The notes beneath the pieces were generated by a model. It saw nothing but the letters and a program-made list of their open reading frames with translations, made no database searches and had not been told where the DNA came from. The position numbers were made by a program, and so were the translations under genes. From positions 213,501-277,500 of the forward strand of contig CALYLW010001012.1 of the NCBI GenBank assembly GCA_944989445.1: a stretch of 64,000 nucleotides of DNA. Reading direction: 5' to 3'. How positions within the stretch are numbered: position 1 is the first letter of the stretch; every line of letters starts with the position of its first letter. The stretch comes from Ampullaceana balthica. Its lineage: Eukaryota > Mollusca > Gastropoda > Lymnaeidae. Below are positions 1-12,800 of this stretch, piece by piece.

Positions 1-124
1 ACATTTCTTAAACACCCCCCCTCCTCGTACCACATCGGATTAAAAGGGGGGATGCTGAACGGGCTAAAGACCCCATTAATTTAAGGGCACCCAAACTTAT
101 TATGAATTATAGTGTATAATAAAG

Positions 125-1900
125 ATGCAAGCCATTATGTTTGTACGAATCCCTGAAAATGCCTTGGACAGTCATACGGCAATGCTGCAAATGAGTAGGA
201 AGTATAACGGAAACCAGGCTATTCTTCGTGAGAAGTGCATTGTAGCTCATTATGTGCCGTGCACAGCTCATTCCTTTAATTTGATTTGGAAAAGAGCAGC
301 AGGTTGTCCTACTGTGGTCAGATTTTTTTGTCTTCTGCAAAATCTTTATACCCGACTTGTTGCATCTACTCATCGTTGACAGGTACTTCAAAAGCATATG
401 AAAATGATACATGCTAACAAAGCCTTGTCTGACACAAGATGGTCAGCCTGACATTATGCTGTAAGGTCTGTTAATAGCTCATACCATGAGAATATCGCAG
501 CACTGGAAGAATTAGCAACGAATGAAAATCAGCCACGTGACTGCCGACTTGAAGAAGAAGGATTTCTAAAGGAAATTGAACAACTGGAAGTCGCTATTTA
601 CTTGAAATTTGGGAAACAATTTTAGGAAGGAAGTCTCTCATTGAGTTTGTTAAAAAATATCATTTTTAATTTTAATCCTATGAAGACAAAGGAAAGGAAA
701 AGTCCGTGGTAAAAACAGTGTAAACAATCTTCAATACTATCAAACAAAAAAGAAAGCGTCAGTTTGATAAAGGGACATCAACAAAACAGTATTGTCCTGA
801 AGAAAAAAAATTAGATTGTGGTATTTCTGGTAATCATTGACAAACTTTCTTAAGCCCTACAACATTGGTTAGGTGTATATAAATACATCCATGAGAAATT
901 TGGCTTTCTTACAAACCTAATTGAGCTCAACACTTTCGCCACCCGATGGGCAGCAGCCAAGTTAATGGAAGAACATTCAAGTGATTTCGAAGAAGGGGTT
1001 GGGTAAATCCGAAGCAACCGTTTCGCCCCCCCCCTCAATTTACTAGCAACGCCATCGAGCGGTGCCTGTTTAGGGCCAGGAGCGCCAGTACGGATTAGCA
1101 AAAAGGGCCGCGAAGAACGCATTGGACGCCAGCTCTGAGCAAACCTTCCAGTGGGGGTTGCACCCGTAGGTAGGTCTTTGATGATCCCCGGTCAGCGGTG
1201 GTCCTAACCATGGAGACCTGTGTGCTTTGCCGGGATGGCACCAAAGTGGTAGCGGGTCGTAGTAGGAAATTCCACCACCTCCTTGTGAGGGCAACTTAGT
1301 GGGAGGCATCTTCGACTGTATGTCCTGGATGCCCAGGTGGCCGCTTCAGAAGCGACCGCTTTGTTCCTCAGCTGTTACGTCCCCTTGGTGGCCAGATAGC
1401 TAAGGGAAGACCCATAAAGAGGACTAGGCTCGGGGCTTCTGATTTTCTTCCACATGTAGGTTCATGAGTGATTTCGAAGACTGCTTACCTTCAGAATTAG
1501 TCCAATTTTCAGAACTCTTAAAAAAGGTATTGTCCATCCCCAGGCTCAGGGTAAGGAAAAGGAATTAGCACAAAGCGAAACTCAAAAAACTTGCACAGAG
1601 CTAAAAAATGTGCTGCTTTTGAATGAGCTATATTTCACATAGTCCTTTACAAATGTACACATCGCACTTCGCATCTATCTTTCAATGATGACATCAAACT
1701 GCAGCTGACAGCGATCCTTTTCAAAGTTGAAAAGAATATATAATGAGTTAGAATTTGCATGGGACGAAAAAGGCTGAATATGCTCTCTCTAATGAGCATT
1801 GAAAAGGAACTTGTAAGCTTACTCAGCTTTATTGACTTGATTGAAAACTTCGCCATTTGAAAAATTCGCAAACAAAAGTTGTAGGTTGAAATAATAATCG
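125..1900 (+). pseudogene. Decayed hAT transposase, ZMYM1-like type
   Basis: Broken reading frames give the order of a hAT-type transposase core. An N-side block reads SRKYNGNQAIL, VPCTAHSFNLIW and STHR; next comes ALSDTRWSA, then ALEELATNENQ; the C-terminal dimerisation block reads LSIEKELVS followed by IENFA. Many stops and frameshifts (for example after 448, 626 and 1857) make it non-functional. It is interrupted at 994-1466 by a retroposed insert. Proteins of this type are widespread in animal genomes as domesticated or dead hAT copies. No TIRs were located. Confidence 0.7.
994..1466. mobile_element. Retroposed insert (473 bp) with a 14-bp target site duplication
   Basis: The 14 bases AGTGATTTCGAAGA occur at 980-993 and again at 1467-1480, while the transposase frame continues across the join (HSSDFEE before, SDFED after). 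The insert is GC-richer than its surroundings and contains stop-rich sequence in all frames. A long direct repeat of this size is typical of LINE-mediated retroposition. Family not recognised; a truncated LINE or SINE is possible. There is no clear poly-A. Confidence 0.7.
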
Positions 1901-2589
1901 TACACATTTTTCAATAATTTTTGTTATTTCAAATAGAGAAAAGAATTCGTTACCTCATGTTTTTTTTTCTAATACGGAATAACGCGTAATACCATTCTTT
2001 ACGGGGGCGCGTTCGTAAGCACTAAACAGCGTTAGTCGGGATGGGACCGTCCTAACCTGAGGACTACCTGTATATAAACATGCATATCTATGCTTTCACG
2101 CCTTTAATAAATATATATATATATATAATATTAACTCAAAGACATTGAAATCATAATTTTCCTAAAGAAAAACATCAACAAAGAAAACCCATCTTTTGAT
2201 TTTTTTTTCTTTGTGTGTGTGATAAAAATCGTATTCCCCCCCCCACCCCACTGTGGTGGAGGGAGTCGTGAGGTGGGATTCGTTCATGCTGTCGGTGTGT
2301 CCAAGCCCAAATGGCTTTATATCTTTTAAAACATAAGACACTGCCTCTTTCATTACACCCTTTTTTGAAGATCTCTCTGCTGCGACTATTTCTTTTCTTT
2401 TTTTTCCTAATTTCTTTAAATGTTGTTCGTGTGTTGGGACTGTTTTATTATTGCAAGTTAACTGATATTTTTTTAATAAGAATTTTCTTGTTTAACGTAT
2501 TTCATTGTATTTCTTAATTTATTTCTAGATTTAAAAAATTTGTCATCTTTTGTTTTCTGACATAAAATCGTACACAGTAAAATTTTAGG

Positions 2590-2664
2590 CTCGGGTGTCA
2601 CCCCCTGATGGGTGTCACCCGGGGCGGCCCGCCCCCCCCTGCCCCCCCCCTAGTGACGCCACTG
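2590..2664. mobile_element. Fragment of the hAT MITE family seen at 37691
   Basis: The GTGTCACCC and GGGGCGG blocks and the terminal CTAGTGACGCCACTG match the inverted complement of the left end of the complete element at 37691-37888. Only one terminus is present, so it is truncated. Long C runs make the exact boundary uncertain. Confidence 0.6.
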
Positions 2665-2689
2665 TATTGAACAACCTTTTTAATATTTT

Positions 2690-2869
2690 CATGCGGTGCG
2701 TATTATATTGAACAGCTAATATATTCCCTATCTGTAAATGTTTATGCTAGTCTGTCGCGCGGTGCGTATTATATTGAACATAATCAATTAATTTTAGTTA
2801 TGTCTCATATATAATGGATTTATAGTCAAAAACTTTGTTTTTACGGGTTGTTTAATTAAATTCTCTAGT
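2690..2869 (+). repeat. Repeat R1, 5'-truncated copy 1
   Basis: Contains GCGGTGCGTATTATATTGAA twice (about 65 bp apart) and ends with the family 3' terminus (TTATAGTCAAAAACTTTG and then ACGGGTTGTTT). The 5' terminus TAAATCCCTTATATTAA of the fuller copies at 13054, 39394, 42692 and 45672 is missing. Confidence 0.65.
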
Positions 2870-2870
2870 C

Positions 2871-3196
2871 AACTTAGGGTTACCAACTCTCCCATTTTTG
2901 CCGGGAGTCTCCCAGAATCGGCTTTCTGATGTCCCGTCTCCAGGTTAACTATGCCCCGGGAGATATAAATTGTAATATGCTGTTTTGTTTTAATCTTTAA
3001 TAATCTTTATGTTATTAGTTATTAGTAATCATATAATTTTACAACTTAGTTTAAAATCACCAACATGTCTAATTACAATGTAAACCAAAAAAAATGAACA
3101 AACACCTGTTATATATTATATTTGTTAAGTGTTATAATGTTTGCAATTCTATAATCTACCGGGTTCGAGGATTGTGGGAGTTGGTAACCCTAAGTT
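2871..3196. mobile_element. MITE with ~20-bp terminal inverted repeats
   Basis: The left end AACTTAGGGTTACCAACTC is matched in inverted orientation by the right end GAGTTGGTAACCCTAAGTT minus one base. The 326-bp interior is non-coding. No clear target duplication was found, so the superfamily is open. It abuts the 3' end of repeat R1 copy 1. Confidence 0.7.
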
Positions 3197-3724
3197 AGAT
3201 TTGTCCTGTACGAAGTCTAGGCTTCATTTAACATCACAAAACACAAGAGCGGATTTAAATTTTAAAAAAATTGGGCCTACAATCTTTTCCTGTTTTGTTT
3301 TTTAAATATTTGTTGGTCCTGGTCAGCACAAGAAAAAGAGCAATCATTACCAAAAATGTGAATTATTTACACAAAAGGTAAAAAAAAATTTTTAATAATG
3401 TGATCTTGGGTCACATTTAAATAAGTTTTTCAAGCTTTAAATTCACAAGCTTTAATTTTTGGGGGAAATTCCGAAAAAGTCAAAGTAAGTTCAGTCAATC
3501 AGTCATAACACAAATTGTACATACAATGTTAATATGTTAGGCTCACATAATATGATAATCATGAAAATTAACGTGTTTTGACATTTATTAGACTCTGGTT
3601 TGGTAGGATTTTTTATAAATTAAGGCCAGTAAGGACATATAACAACTATCAACAGCACTCATTTATACTTTGAATATCTCCTTCATTAAAAAATACTTTT
3701 GTTGGATACATCCGTTGTTTATAG

Positions 3725-3892
3725 TAAAATTGTATATTTTGGACATGACTCAGGTTTTTGAAGCAAACTACACCAATGGGATATATGAGCTGGTTTTGGA
3801 TATCCCAATCGTGGCCAGGCGAGTTAGATTCCAAGTGGTAAACTACACTGTTGCACCATGTTTCAGAATAGATGTCAAGGGCTGTCCTCTGG
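3725..3892 (+). CDS. VWDE: Exon encoding the C-terminal end of an F5/8 type C (discoidin) domain
   Basis: This is the first host exon in the window. It reads VFEAN, then a stretch ending in [19 protein letters not shown] and GCPL. That is the usual close of a discoidin/F5-8C domain: a V-F-x-x-N strand, an aR-x-v-R-f strand, then a last strand with Cys followed by D/E-x-x-GC. Such domains bind carbohydrates or lipids. The donor at 3893 leaves one base, which joins the next exon as Asp and continues IPPPP. The acceptor after TATAG at 3724 is my preferred choice; a second AG at 3753 would shorten the exon by 29 bases and change its entry phase. The rest of the domain lies outside the window. Confidence 0.6.
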
Positions 3893-6800
3893 GTACGATA
3901 AACTATATTTTCCTAATTTACTTGTTCATTGTTAATATTAATAATGTTTAATACAACTATTGTGTGTTTTTCTCAATCTATCTATATATATATTTCACCA
4001 AAGCGAGTATGTGCAAATGAGCATGACGAATGTGCCTCGCTGGGGTTCACTGATCACTGTTGGCAAGCGTAGTGGGATGAGAAAAAAAAAGGGGGGGGGG
4101 AACAATTTGTTTTTGGTGGTAACTTGCTTTGTTCCTTTACCGAATAACATGTGATTCGTATTGTAGTAGTTATCATGTCCACCATGCACGTGGAAAATCC
4201 TGGGTTCAAGACCCAGCGGGAACATTTTTTTTAATTTTTAAAACTGTTAGTTGCTGCCCGTTCTTTTCCTCCTTTTTTGCGAACATGACTAACCCTCGCT
4301 TGGGTCGGCCAATCACAGTTTATGGGTTTATGGTTGACAAGGGAGGGTAGTAAAAGGGAGGGGGCAGTTAACAACTACCACAGTACGCATGTCTCCACGT
4401 TTACTCACATTTTTTTCATTACTTCATGCTGCTGTTTGTGTCAGTGCTCTCACCCCCCCCCCTTTTTTTTTCTTTGAACTATCTATGATGAGCAAGTCTG
4501 TGGCATATGCTACGCCATGGGTCGTATCTAGTAGCAAATATTTTGACAAGACTGCAAAAGATTGGATATATTTCCTCAACTCAATGTTCTTACTAGATTT
4601 TTTTCCTCTGGCTTTCCTTCATTGCCAAAATCAAACCTCATTACCCAAATAATCAACACAGTGATAAAATTCTGGGAGTCCAAACTTAAAGTCTTTGGTG
4701 TTAAACAATCTCTCAGTCATGCTGTACATTCCTTGCCACCTGCAGTACTACACAGAGATTATAACATACTGGGTCCATTGTGCATATGAGAGAATTTTCA
4801 TAGGAAAGTCAGAGTCAGTCGGACCACTTTGGAATATTTGGATTACTGTTACACTCCTGGTTACTAAAATCAAATAAATTTAATAGTAGAGACCATATTT
4901 CAGATGTGTCCAGGAGAGCTGTAGATAAGGCAGCACCTGATAAATCTGGGAAGTAACAACCTCTGTTTTTTTTAAAAATCCATCCTGATGAACAAATTTG
5001 AAAAATTGAGAGAAAGGAAATCAAATTACTTATGTTTATAATAACTTGTACATAAAATGTAATCAAAAAGTTTTTATAATTTAAAATGTATAAAGGCCGC
5101 TGTAAATGGTTTGTCCACGAATAGCGTATTTGCTTGTTGTGCAAAAGTTAGGATCGGGAAGTAAATTATGTAAAGTGTTAATATTACATTTTGATTAGTT
5201 TTTGCTAGCTGGGGAATTTTTGTTATGAAAGTTCTCAAATTGTATTATTATTTTGAGTAGAACTTACGAGAAAATTTTTAGTAATGGGATAATTAGGTAT
5301 ATGAACCATTCCTAGTTCCCTTCATTTTCCTTTGCTTTGAATATAAATAAAATTTGAATGCTTGATTCTAAATCTCAGATATACCTCCACCGCCACTCAA
5401 CGCTCCATTGTTGACCTTTGACCCAGAGGGAAAGATGGGTTTGATGTGCAATATCACAGATTCACCTAAATTTGGTATCGATTACTGGGTGACATGGTAC
5501 TGGGAAAATGGCAATTCAACTACAAAGGTATCAATTAACCCATTAAAGAATGGTGTCCAGGTCTCATATTTAAATGTCTCCACTGAGGACTTTTCTTTAC
5601 GGCAAAAGGTATGAAATTAATTAAACTTATTCTTTTTAAGGATCTCAAACAGATTTTTTTAAAAATTTAATATTTTTTTATTAAAAAGAATATTTTAAAA
5701 TCTAATAAAAAAGGCTTCAATTTTTTTTTGTGAAAATGCTTTTATTACATAAACATATATTTTCCCAAAAATTAGTTTCACCATAGAGGCTTTAAAAAAA
5801 AACCACAGATCTGATTGGAATTTTAATTGCAATGTTATTCCACGAAGTAACATGCATTTCTTTATTGAAAAATATTTATTTTTAAAATGCTCATTTTATA
5901 ATAATTTAATCTTTCTACCAAGAAAGTTAAACTTCACTCTTAGTTTTATATAATGTATTTAAATTTATCCTAAATATACCCACTGTTAAGAACAACAGTA
6001 AGTCTCCCTTTCTTATGTTTCCTGAAATGAAATAGCACAAGTGTCAAATCAAGGCATGTTATCAAAGCTTTTGTAAGGACAATGCAACATTTACAGAACC
6101 TATTGACAGTAACATCTATGTCCCTGGCATTCAGGTAATAAATAAGTTTATCAAATTAAATCTTATTGCCTGGTAATATAAATAGGGTCATTTATATTGT
6201 TACTAACTTTTATAACACAAAAAGTTTTCACATTATTAACTCTCATATAACATACATTTATTCTACACAAAATTATATGTTTTATATTATAAGAATTTAC
6301 CATATAATCAAATATCTCAAAAGATAATGAATACAGAGGATCTGGTTCTTAATGAAGGAGAAAGGAAGTATGTAAAGGTCAGACCCAATGCACCACAATC
6401 TTTCTTATGTGCAGCAGCTGGCTTAGAAAGTGACTGCAATATTACAATTCTAGCAGAGGCAGTTGATGACAATCCGGTGAAGTGAGTAAAAAAATTGTTT
6501 TTGACTTTTGTTTACTTTCTGAGCAAGGTTCTTATTCTTTTCTGATTTTAATCATTATTATTATAATTCTCTATGTCCACTTGACATAGTGAAAACATTA
6601 AATATGTGTAAACATTTACTTAAAGATTGATGATTGTTATTGATCATACAATTTGTGTCTTAGAAATATTTGTTTCTTTAAAAAAAGTTGTATGTTTTTA
6701 GCAGGGATTTAAAATAATTTTTTCAACATTTTTGTTTTGTGCAGATGTCCCCATAGTAAAAAAGTTCTACCACAGCTGTTTTTTCCCAATGATGCAACCG

Positions 6801-9800
6801 ATGGACAAAACAATGCAACAAACTGTTCATTAAAGACGACCAATTGGAACTGGCTCACGGAGCAATCCATTGCTATAACACCAAACTCAGGTTCTCAGCT
6901 CAGTGGACTACAACACAGCACCATTTACGTTAAACTTATTTTGGACAACATCTTGCATATGAACAATTCTTTGAGAGTAGGTTTTTATAAATGTTATTTA
7001 TTTATCTCACCAAATTTTTCTTGGTACACTGCATTTTGATGTATTCAGAATACATGAAGTTTAGTGTTGAATTAATTATTTTTTTGTGATTGAGAATCTG
7101 TACAGAAAGGTACTCTTTTTGTCTCTTTAGGCATTTTTTATAAAAGTTTAAATATTTGATTCAAATTAAAACTTCAATCATTAATTTTATATAAAGGGTA
7201 CTGATAAGAATACATATAAAACTATCTGCAATATTTATGTGTCATAAAATATTTGTATGCCCTTTTTTTAACCAAGTAACAGAAATCTTTTATTGGTATT
7301 CCAATAATGGCTATCAAAGCACAATAGGTCTAGACATGTTGTGGATAATTTTGTTTGCACAGCATTATCAATTTAATATTTCCTTTGAAACTATTTTACT
7401 TACTCTCAATTTTACCTTCCTCAAGGTGAATACAACTTTCAATGGAGAAAGTGATGTATGTGAAGCATTAAGTATCTCTCATATCAGAACATTTAATGGC
7501 AGGTAAGTACATTCCGAAAAGGTATTAGATTTTAAAATCTTTTACGAAAAGAAAATTTCCCCCATTATTTAGACATAAGTAACAATTTAAACACAATTAT
7601 AAATTACCTATGCATGAAAAACTCGTGCATGCTTTTTAATCTAAAGCAACTTTTATTTCCAGTCGCTTGGAGAACTATGACAATGGAGAGTTTGTGTTAT
7701 ATCGGCATAAAGTCCTACCCTATGAAGTAAGATCAGGGTGTCCACCGAAGTCGGAAAGTCGGATTTTAGTCGGATAAAAATTTTGTGGTCGGATAAGTCG
7801 GATTTTGGTCGGATAAACGATCCTCGGTCGGATAAACAAAATCTCGGTAGGATAAACGTTCCTCGGTCGGATAAAAGATATAAATAAATGAATGACGAAG
7901 CTCACGTTGCACATTGTTTTGGTTTGGAAATACCAATAGTTCGCAGCGGTATAAAAAACTGTTGTTTACCTATGACAGAGTCCCCTGTCCATATCGATAT
8001 CATATCGTATATATCTATAGTTTTATTTTTTTTTAAATGTGTGTTTTAAAACAAAAGTCGAAAACTAAACTTATACAAACAAATTACAGATATTAAACAA
8101 AATAATTCTCGTTAAAGATGGCATTGTAAACATTAAGTGCACTGTGATTGAAACAGATAGAAATTGTGAAATTACTTACGCTTAGCCATAGTATAGATCT
8201 AGTAACGCGTAATTGCCGTAATAGTAATTAGTGTAATATACTAGATCTAGATATTCATATTAGGATTTTGGTTAAAAATATATCATGATCTGAGTAAATA
8301 ATAGATATCTATCCCCAACTATTAAAGTATTGTAAAAGTTTTTAATGGGGGATACTTTTAAGTTAAGGCAGATATAGATCTATGTTTGACAGCAAAATAG
8401 CTAGTCTAGATTCTAAGTAAGGGGAAGAGAGAAAAAAAATGACCATTCGATTCAAAACTTTGACAAGGCCCTGTATCTTTATAAATCAACATATTTTCTT
8501 AAAAACGGTCATAAAACGTCAAGAAAAGTATGAAGATTCATTCCAGTTATTAATTTAATTTTGTTATATCTCCAAAAAATTTATGGGAGCAGTGTTAACT
8601 ACGATTTTTGTGCTTATTGTTTAGCTGCTTTAGCAGCAGTCGCCATTTTGTCTGCTTGAAGTCAATAGATCTCTCTAATCTAGTATTTTGTGAAAATTAA
8701 AAACGAAAAAAAACCTTAGGCTTAGCCTAGCCACGTCTAAAATCTAGATCTAGTTCAGTTAATTTCTTTTAAAATACTTAAACAGTCACGGTATGCCAAA
8801 GTCACAACTATTAAAGCAACTATTTAAATAGGTTTAGATCTAGATTCTGTTTCAAATCAAAGCTTATTTTTTATGATTAAATAGATTAAAAATCAGTCCT
8901 GTTCAGTGTTGAAAATTATGTGCTAAACATATAGAAATCTAGATTCTAGTCTAGTTAAATGGTTACAATTTAAAGTGTGTTAACAACATTTTTTAGGGTA
9001 GGCTGCAGTAGGCAAATTCTTGACTAAAGTCTTAAGACTAGTTTACTTTTTGTCAGTTTAATTTTGTTCCTTACTTCACTATCCAGATATTGACAATTTG
9101 TATACTATTACAAAAAAACACTATCAATCCCATCAACATGGGGAAATGTTATTTTAATTCAGACTGGTTAAAAGACACTTCTTACTCTGAGTGGCTTGAA
9201 CAACTAAGTGAAAATCGTGAAAAGTTCAAGTGCAAGTACTGTGGTCAAGCTTACCTTATAGGATCGTCAGGCATAAAAGCCTTGAACACCCATATGTCTT
9301 CACAAAAGCACATGCGGGCCAGTGCAAGTCATCGTGGTAGCATATGTTAACATACAATACCGAAAGTTAAATTTTTACTTGTCGAATATATACTTTTACT
9401 TGTCCGAATAATAACTTTTACTTGTCGGTTGGATGGTAGGATTTTTTGGTGGCTGGTAGGATTTTTTTGGACCAGATTTGGGTGGACACCCTGAAGATAT
9501 ATCTCATCTTTGTAGTAATTTTTGAATTTTTCTTGTTGAAAATAAATTTCATAATATCATCACCAGAATGAGGGTTTAAAATAAATATTTATATTACATA
9601 AAATATTACGATATCATTGAAAAGCTTATTCTTCACAGCAGACTTATCGATGGAAATATTTTTGTTTGTGGTATTAAATTACAAATTGTAACTGTAATTG
9701 AAGCTTTACTTTTAAGTTCAGTGCAATTATTTGATCTATCTGCAGATCCGTACATTCAGCAAGGATTGTCCAGACATCAATGCCACTAATGGGAGCACTA

Positions 9801-12800
9801 GATGCACCTGTGCTGTTGCTGTTAGAATCAATGATGATGTTGTGTTACTAAAGGGCTGTACACCACAGGAAGAAATTGTTGCAAAGCTTTACAAGGGAGA
9901 AACATCAGACACATTCTTTGTCAGACGTTATAATGGCGGAATACAGTTTGAGGTAGGATAGACTTAATATTATATATTTCCATTTTCAACTAAAGTTTCT
10001 CATTTCTTAATGGGAAGAAAATATTAATGAAAGCTTTATTATAATTCAGAAGCATTATAATTCATGTGTATTTATTTTTCATGTCATATTTATTTACAAA
10101 AAAAAAGATTAGAACTTTTTTTTGCTTAATGTTAACTTTCAGATCATATTGCCAACTGGAGGTCGCCTTGTTGCTAAACAGACATATCTAGAATCAATCA
10201 ATGTGTGGTTCTATCCTGGATTGTCTGACCTGAACTCTACAACTGGTCAGCTATGCATGATTGCACCCTATTTTATTTATCACATTTGTACTTGTTAATG
10301 CAAAAAGAAGATAAATAAAATAAATTCTTAATTGTTACAAAAAATTATTTAGGCTTTAGGATTGCACTGAAGTGATAAAAATGATTAGAATGTTGCTTAC
10401 TAATCTAATCCGTATTTGTACTTTATTTTAATGATTCCTTTAAAATCTTAGGTTTGTGTGGATCATATGGCCAGAATTCAGAGAGTGGCATAATTAGGAT
10501 TGATGAATGGAGGTGAGCTGCAGAAAATCAAATTTATTGTGTAGTTCTTTTTTTTTACCAACATTCTGTATGTGTAATTTATTGGCAACATGTTTTCCAA
10601 ATTTCGTCACTTTAAGAACATTACTTATAATCATCAGTACCCCAAGTAAGCTTTGTGTGTGTAACTCTCCAAGACATCAATCAAATGTGAAGTTCAAATA
10701 ATCTGGGTATAAATTATATCCACAATGAGCCAAGGTCTGACATGTCACATTATTGTGCTATAAAAATAAAAAACTTTAGAAAATACTCCATGGATCAGTC
10801 TCTAATAGTTTTTTAATATAATTCTTTAAAGTATTTTAGCTACCTAACTCAATATAACATTAGGAAACATAAAAAAAGAAAACTTTACTTAAATCATTTT
10901 CAGTTTAACAGGGGAAAAAATGCATTCTTCATCAACATTATTCATTTATTATGAATTATCTTTGCCAAAGGAAAATCTTTTGTAAACTTCAAGAACATGT
11001 GAAAATTTTTTGTAAAATAATGGGAAAAAAATTCTTTCAATTGCAGCTAGAATAATAAACAGCAGCTTCAAGTTAAAGACAAAAACTTGAATTAAAAAAC
11101 TCAATAAAATGTCAGTAGTTCCCGGACTTTATAAAGAACAATAATATTACTCCCTATGTCCCATGAATGATGAATAAATTAAGGATAAGTTGCTGCTGGA
11201 TAGCCAAGTCAATAGTGCGCTCGCCTCACAAGCTGAGGGGCGTGGGTTTTAGCCCATGTTAAAGCCACAATAAAAATGTTGATGAATGACTATTGCTAAA
11301 AAGTCCTCCACTGACCTGGAGAGGAGATGGGTGCCGCCAGGTCTACCAAGTACCGAGAAAGTTCTAATTTGAAACATTAGAACCCCCTATGACCACGAGT
11401 TGCAGTTAATATTTCATAAATTATTTCGTGTAACATCAAGTATGCACTAATAGCTAATGATGATCTTGTTTAACTTGATTTTCAGAGTAAAATCCTCTGA
11501 AAGTTACTACACTGGTCGATGTCCTAATGGAAATGTATCTAGAAGCCTTACACTCAGAGATTTCTCACAATGTTATGAAATGCAAGAGTCTACTTCAATC
11601 CTTGATAACTTCCTGACTTGTGACATGCTTTCTAACTATAATCAAGGTATGGAACTAGGAAATATTTATTTTTTGCTAAAATTTATAATTTAAAAAAAAT
11701 CTTAACATGCGAATTTAAATTTTGAAGTCATAGATTTATAGACTTAAATGTGTTTTCTTTTATAGATGCAGACATGACAGAATTTCTCAAGAATACCAAG
11801 GACCATCCTGGAAATTGTGTCGATGGTGACAACCTCAATGATATGTTTACATACAGAAATACAATTAGTATGCAGGCTGTAAGTATTAATTTAATATGTA
11901 CTATCTAGGATAGTAGATTGGCCTCTATGAGGACCTTCTCACCTCAATTAAGAAGAGGAAACTACAATGGTACGGACACGTGGCAAGATCTGGAGGTCTC
12001 GCAAAGACTATAATGCAAGGCACAGTCCAGGAAGGAAGGAAAAGAGGCAGACAAAGGAAGAGATGGGAAGACGATATCAAAGAGTGGACCGGCCTGTCAT
12101 TCAGCAACTCTCAAAAGGCAGCACAGGACCGGGACAAATGGCGTGAGATAGTGTGCAGTTCACGATGGTGCCCCAACGAACCAATTACGGGTTAAGGGAT
12201 AGTTCAAGTACTATCTACAATAATGGGGGAAAGTTACAATATGCTATTAGAAATTTTTTTTAAAAATTAAGGCGCACTACTTTTTAAATTTTTATTGTCA
12301 TTGAAATTTTCCTTGTCTCTGTCCAGAATGCAAATTATACAAATGGATGGACAGAAAAGACAGCCAGAGAGGCTTGTGAAAAAGTCGTGAATTCTAGTAC
12401 TGCAGTCAATGTCTGCTCACTTGGCTTGCTAGAGAATGATGACTATGCCAACTGTGTGGCTGACATAAGGGTAAAAAGTCTAACTACACCAGACTCAATT
12501 TAATGTCGTGATATTTTCTTTTATTAATTTGCTTTTTTAAAAACAAATATATGTTATAGTGTATAAGAAAAATTAATTTTATTTGCAGTAAAATTTATAG
12601 ATGTTTTTGCTTTGAAATTTGATGTTTATTTGTATTGAAATTTAAGGTTAATTGTCTCATTGCAGTTGAGCCGATAAGTTATGCTGTTTCAGAAATCTAA
12701 AATAATTTGAATATTTTTACTGCACTAATATTCAATATTCAGAGTCTTAGATGTATTTCCAAAAATAAATCTTTGGAGAAATCCTTAGTATTATTTGGTA

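Noticed and set aside
1..3724. Search for upstream exons completing the F5/8C domain
   Set aside because: Only transposon relics and repeats were seen; the earlier exons must lie outside the window.
4154..4223. Functional tRNA gene
   Set aside because: The acceptor stem is mostly unpaired and U33 is missing.
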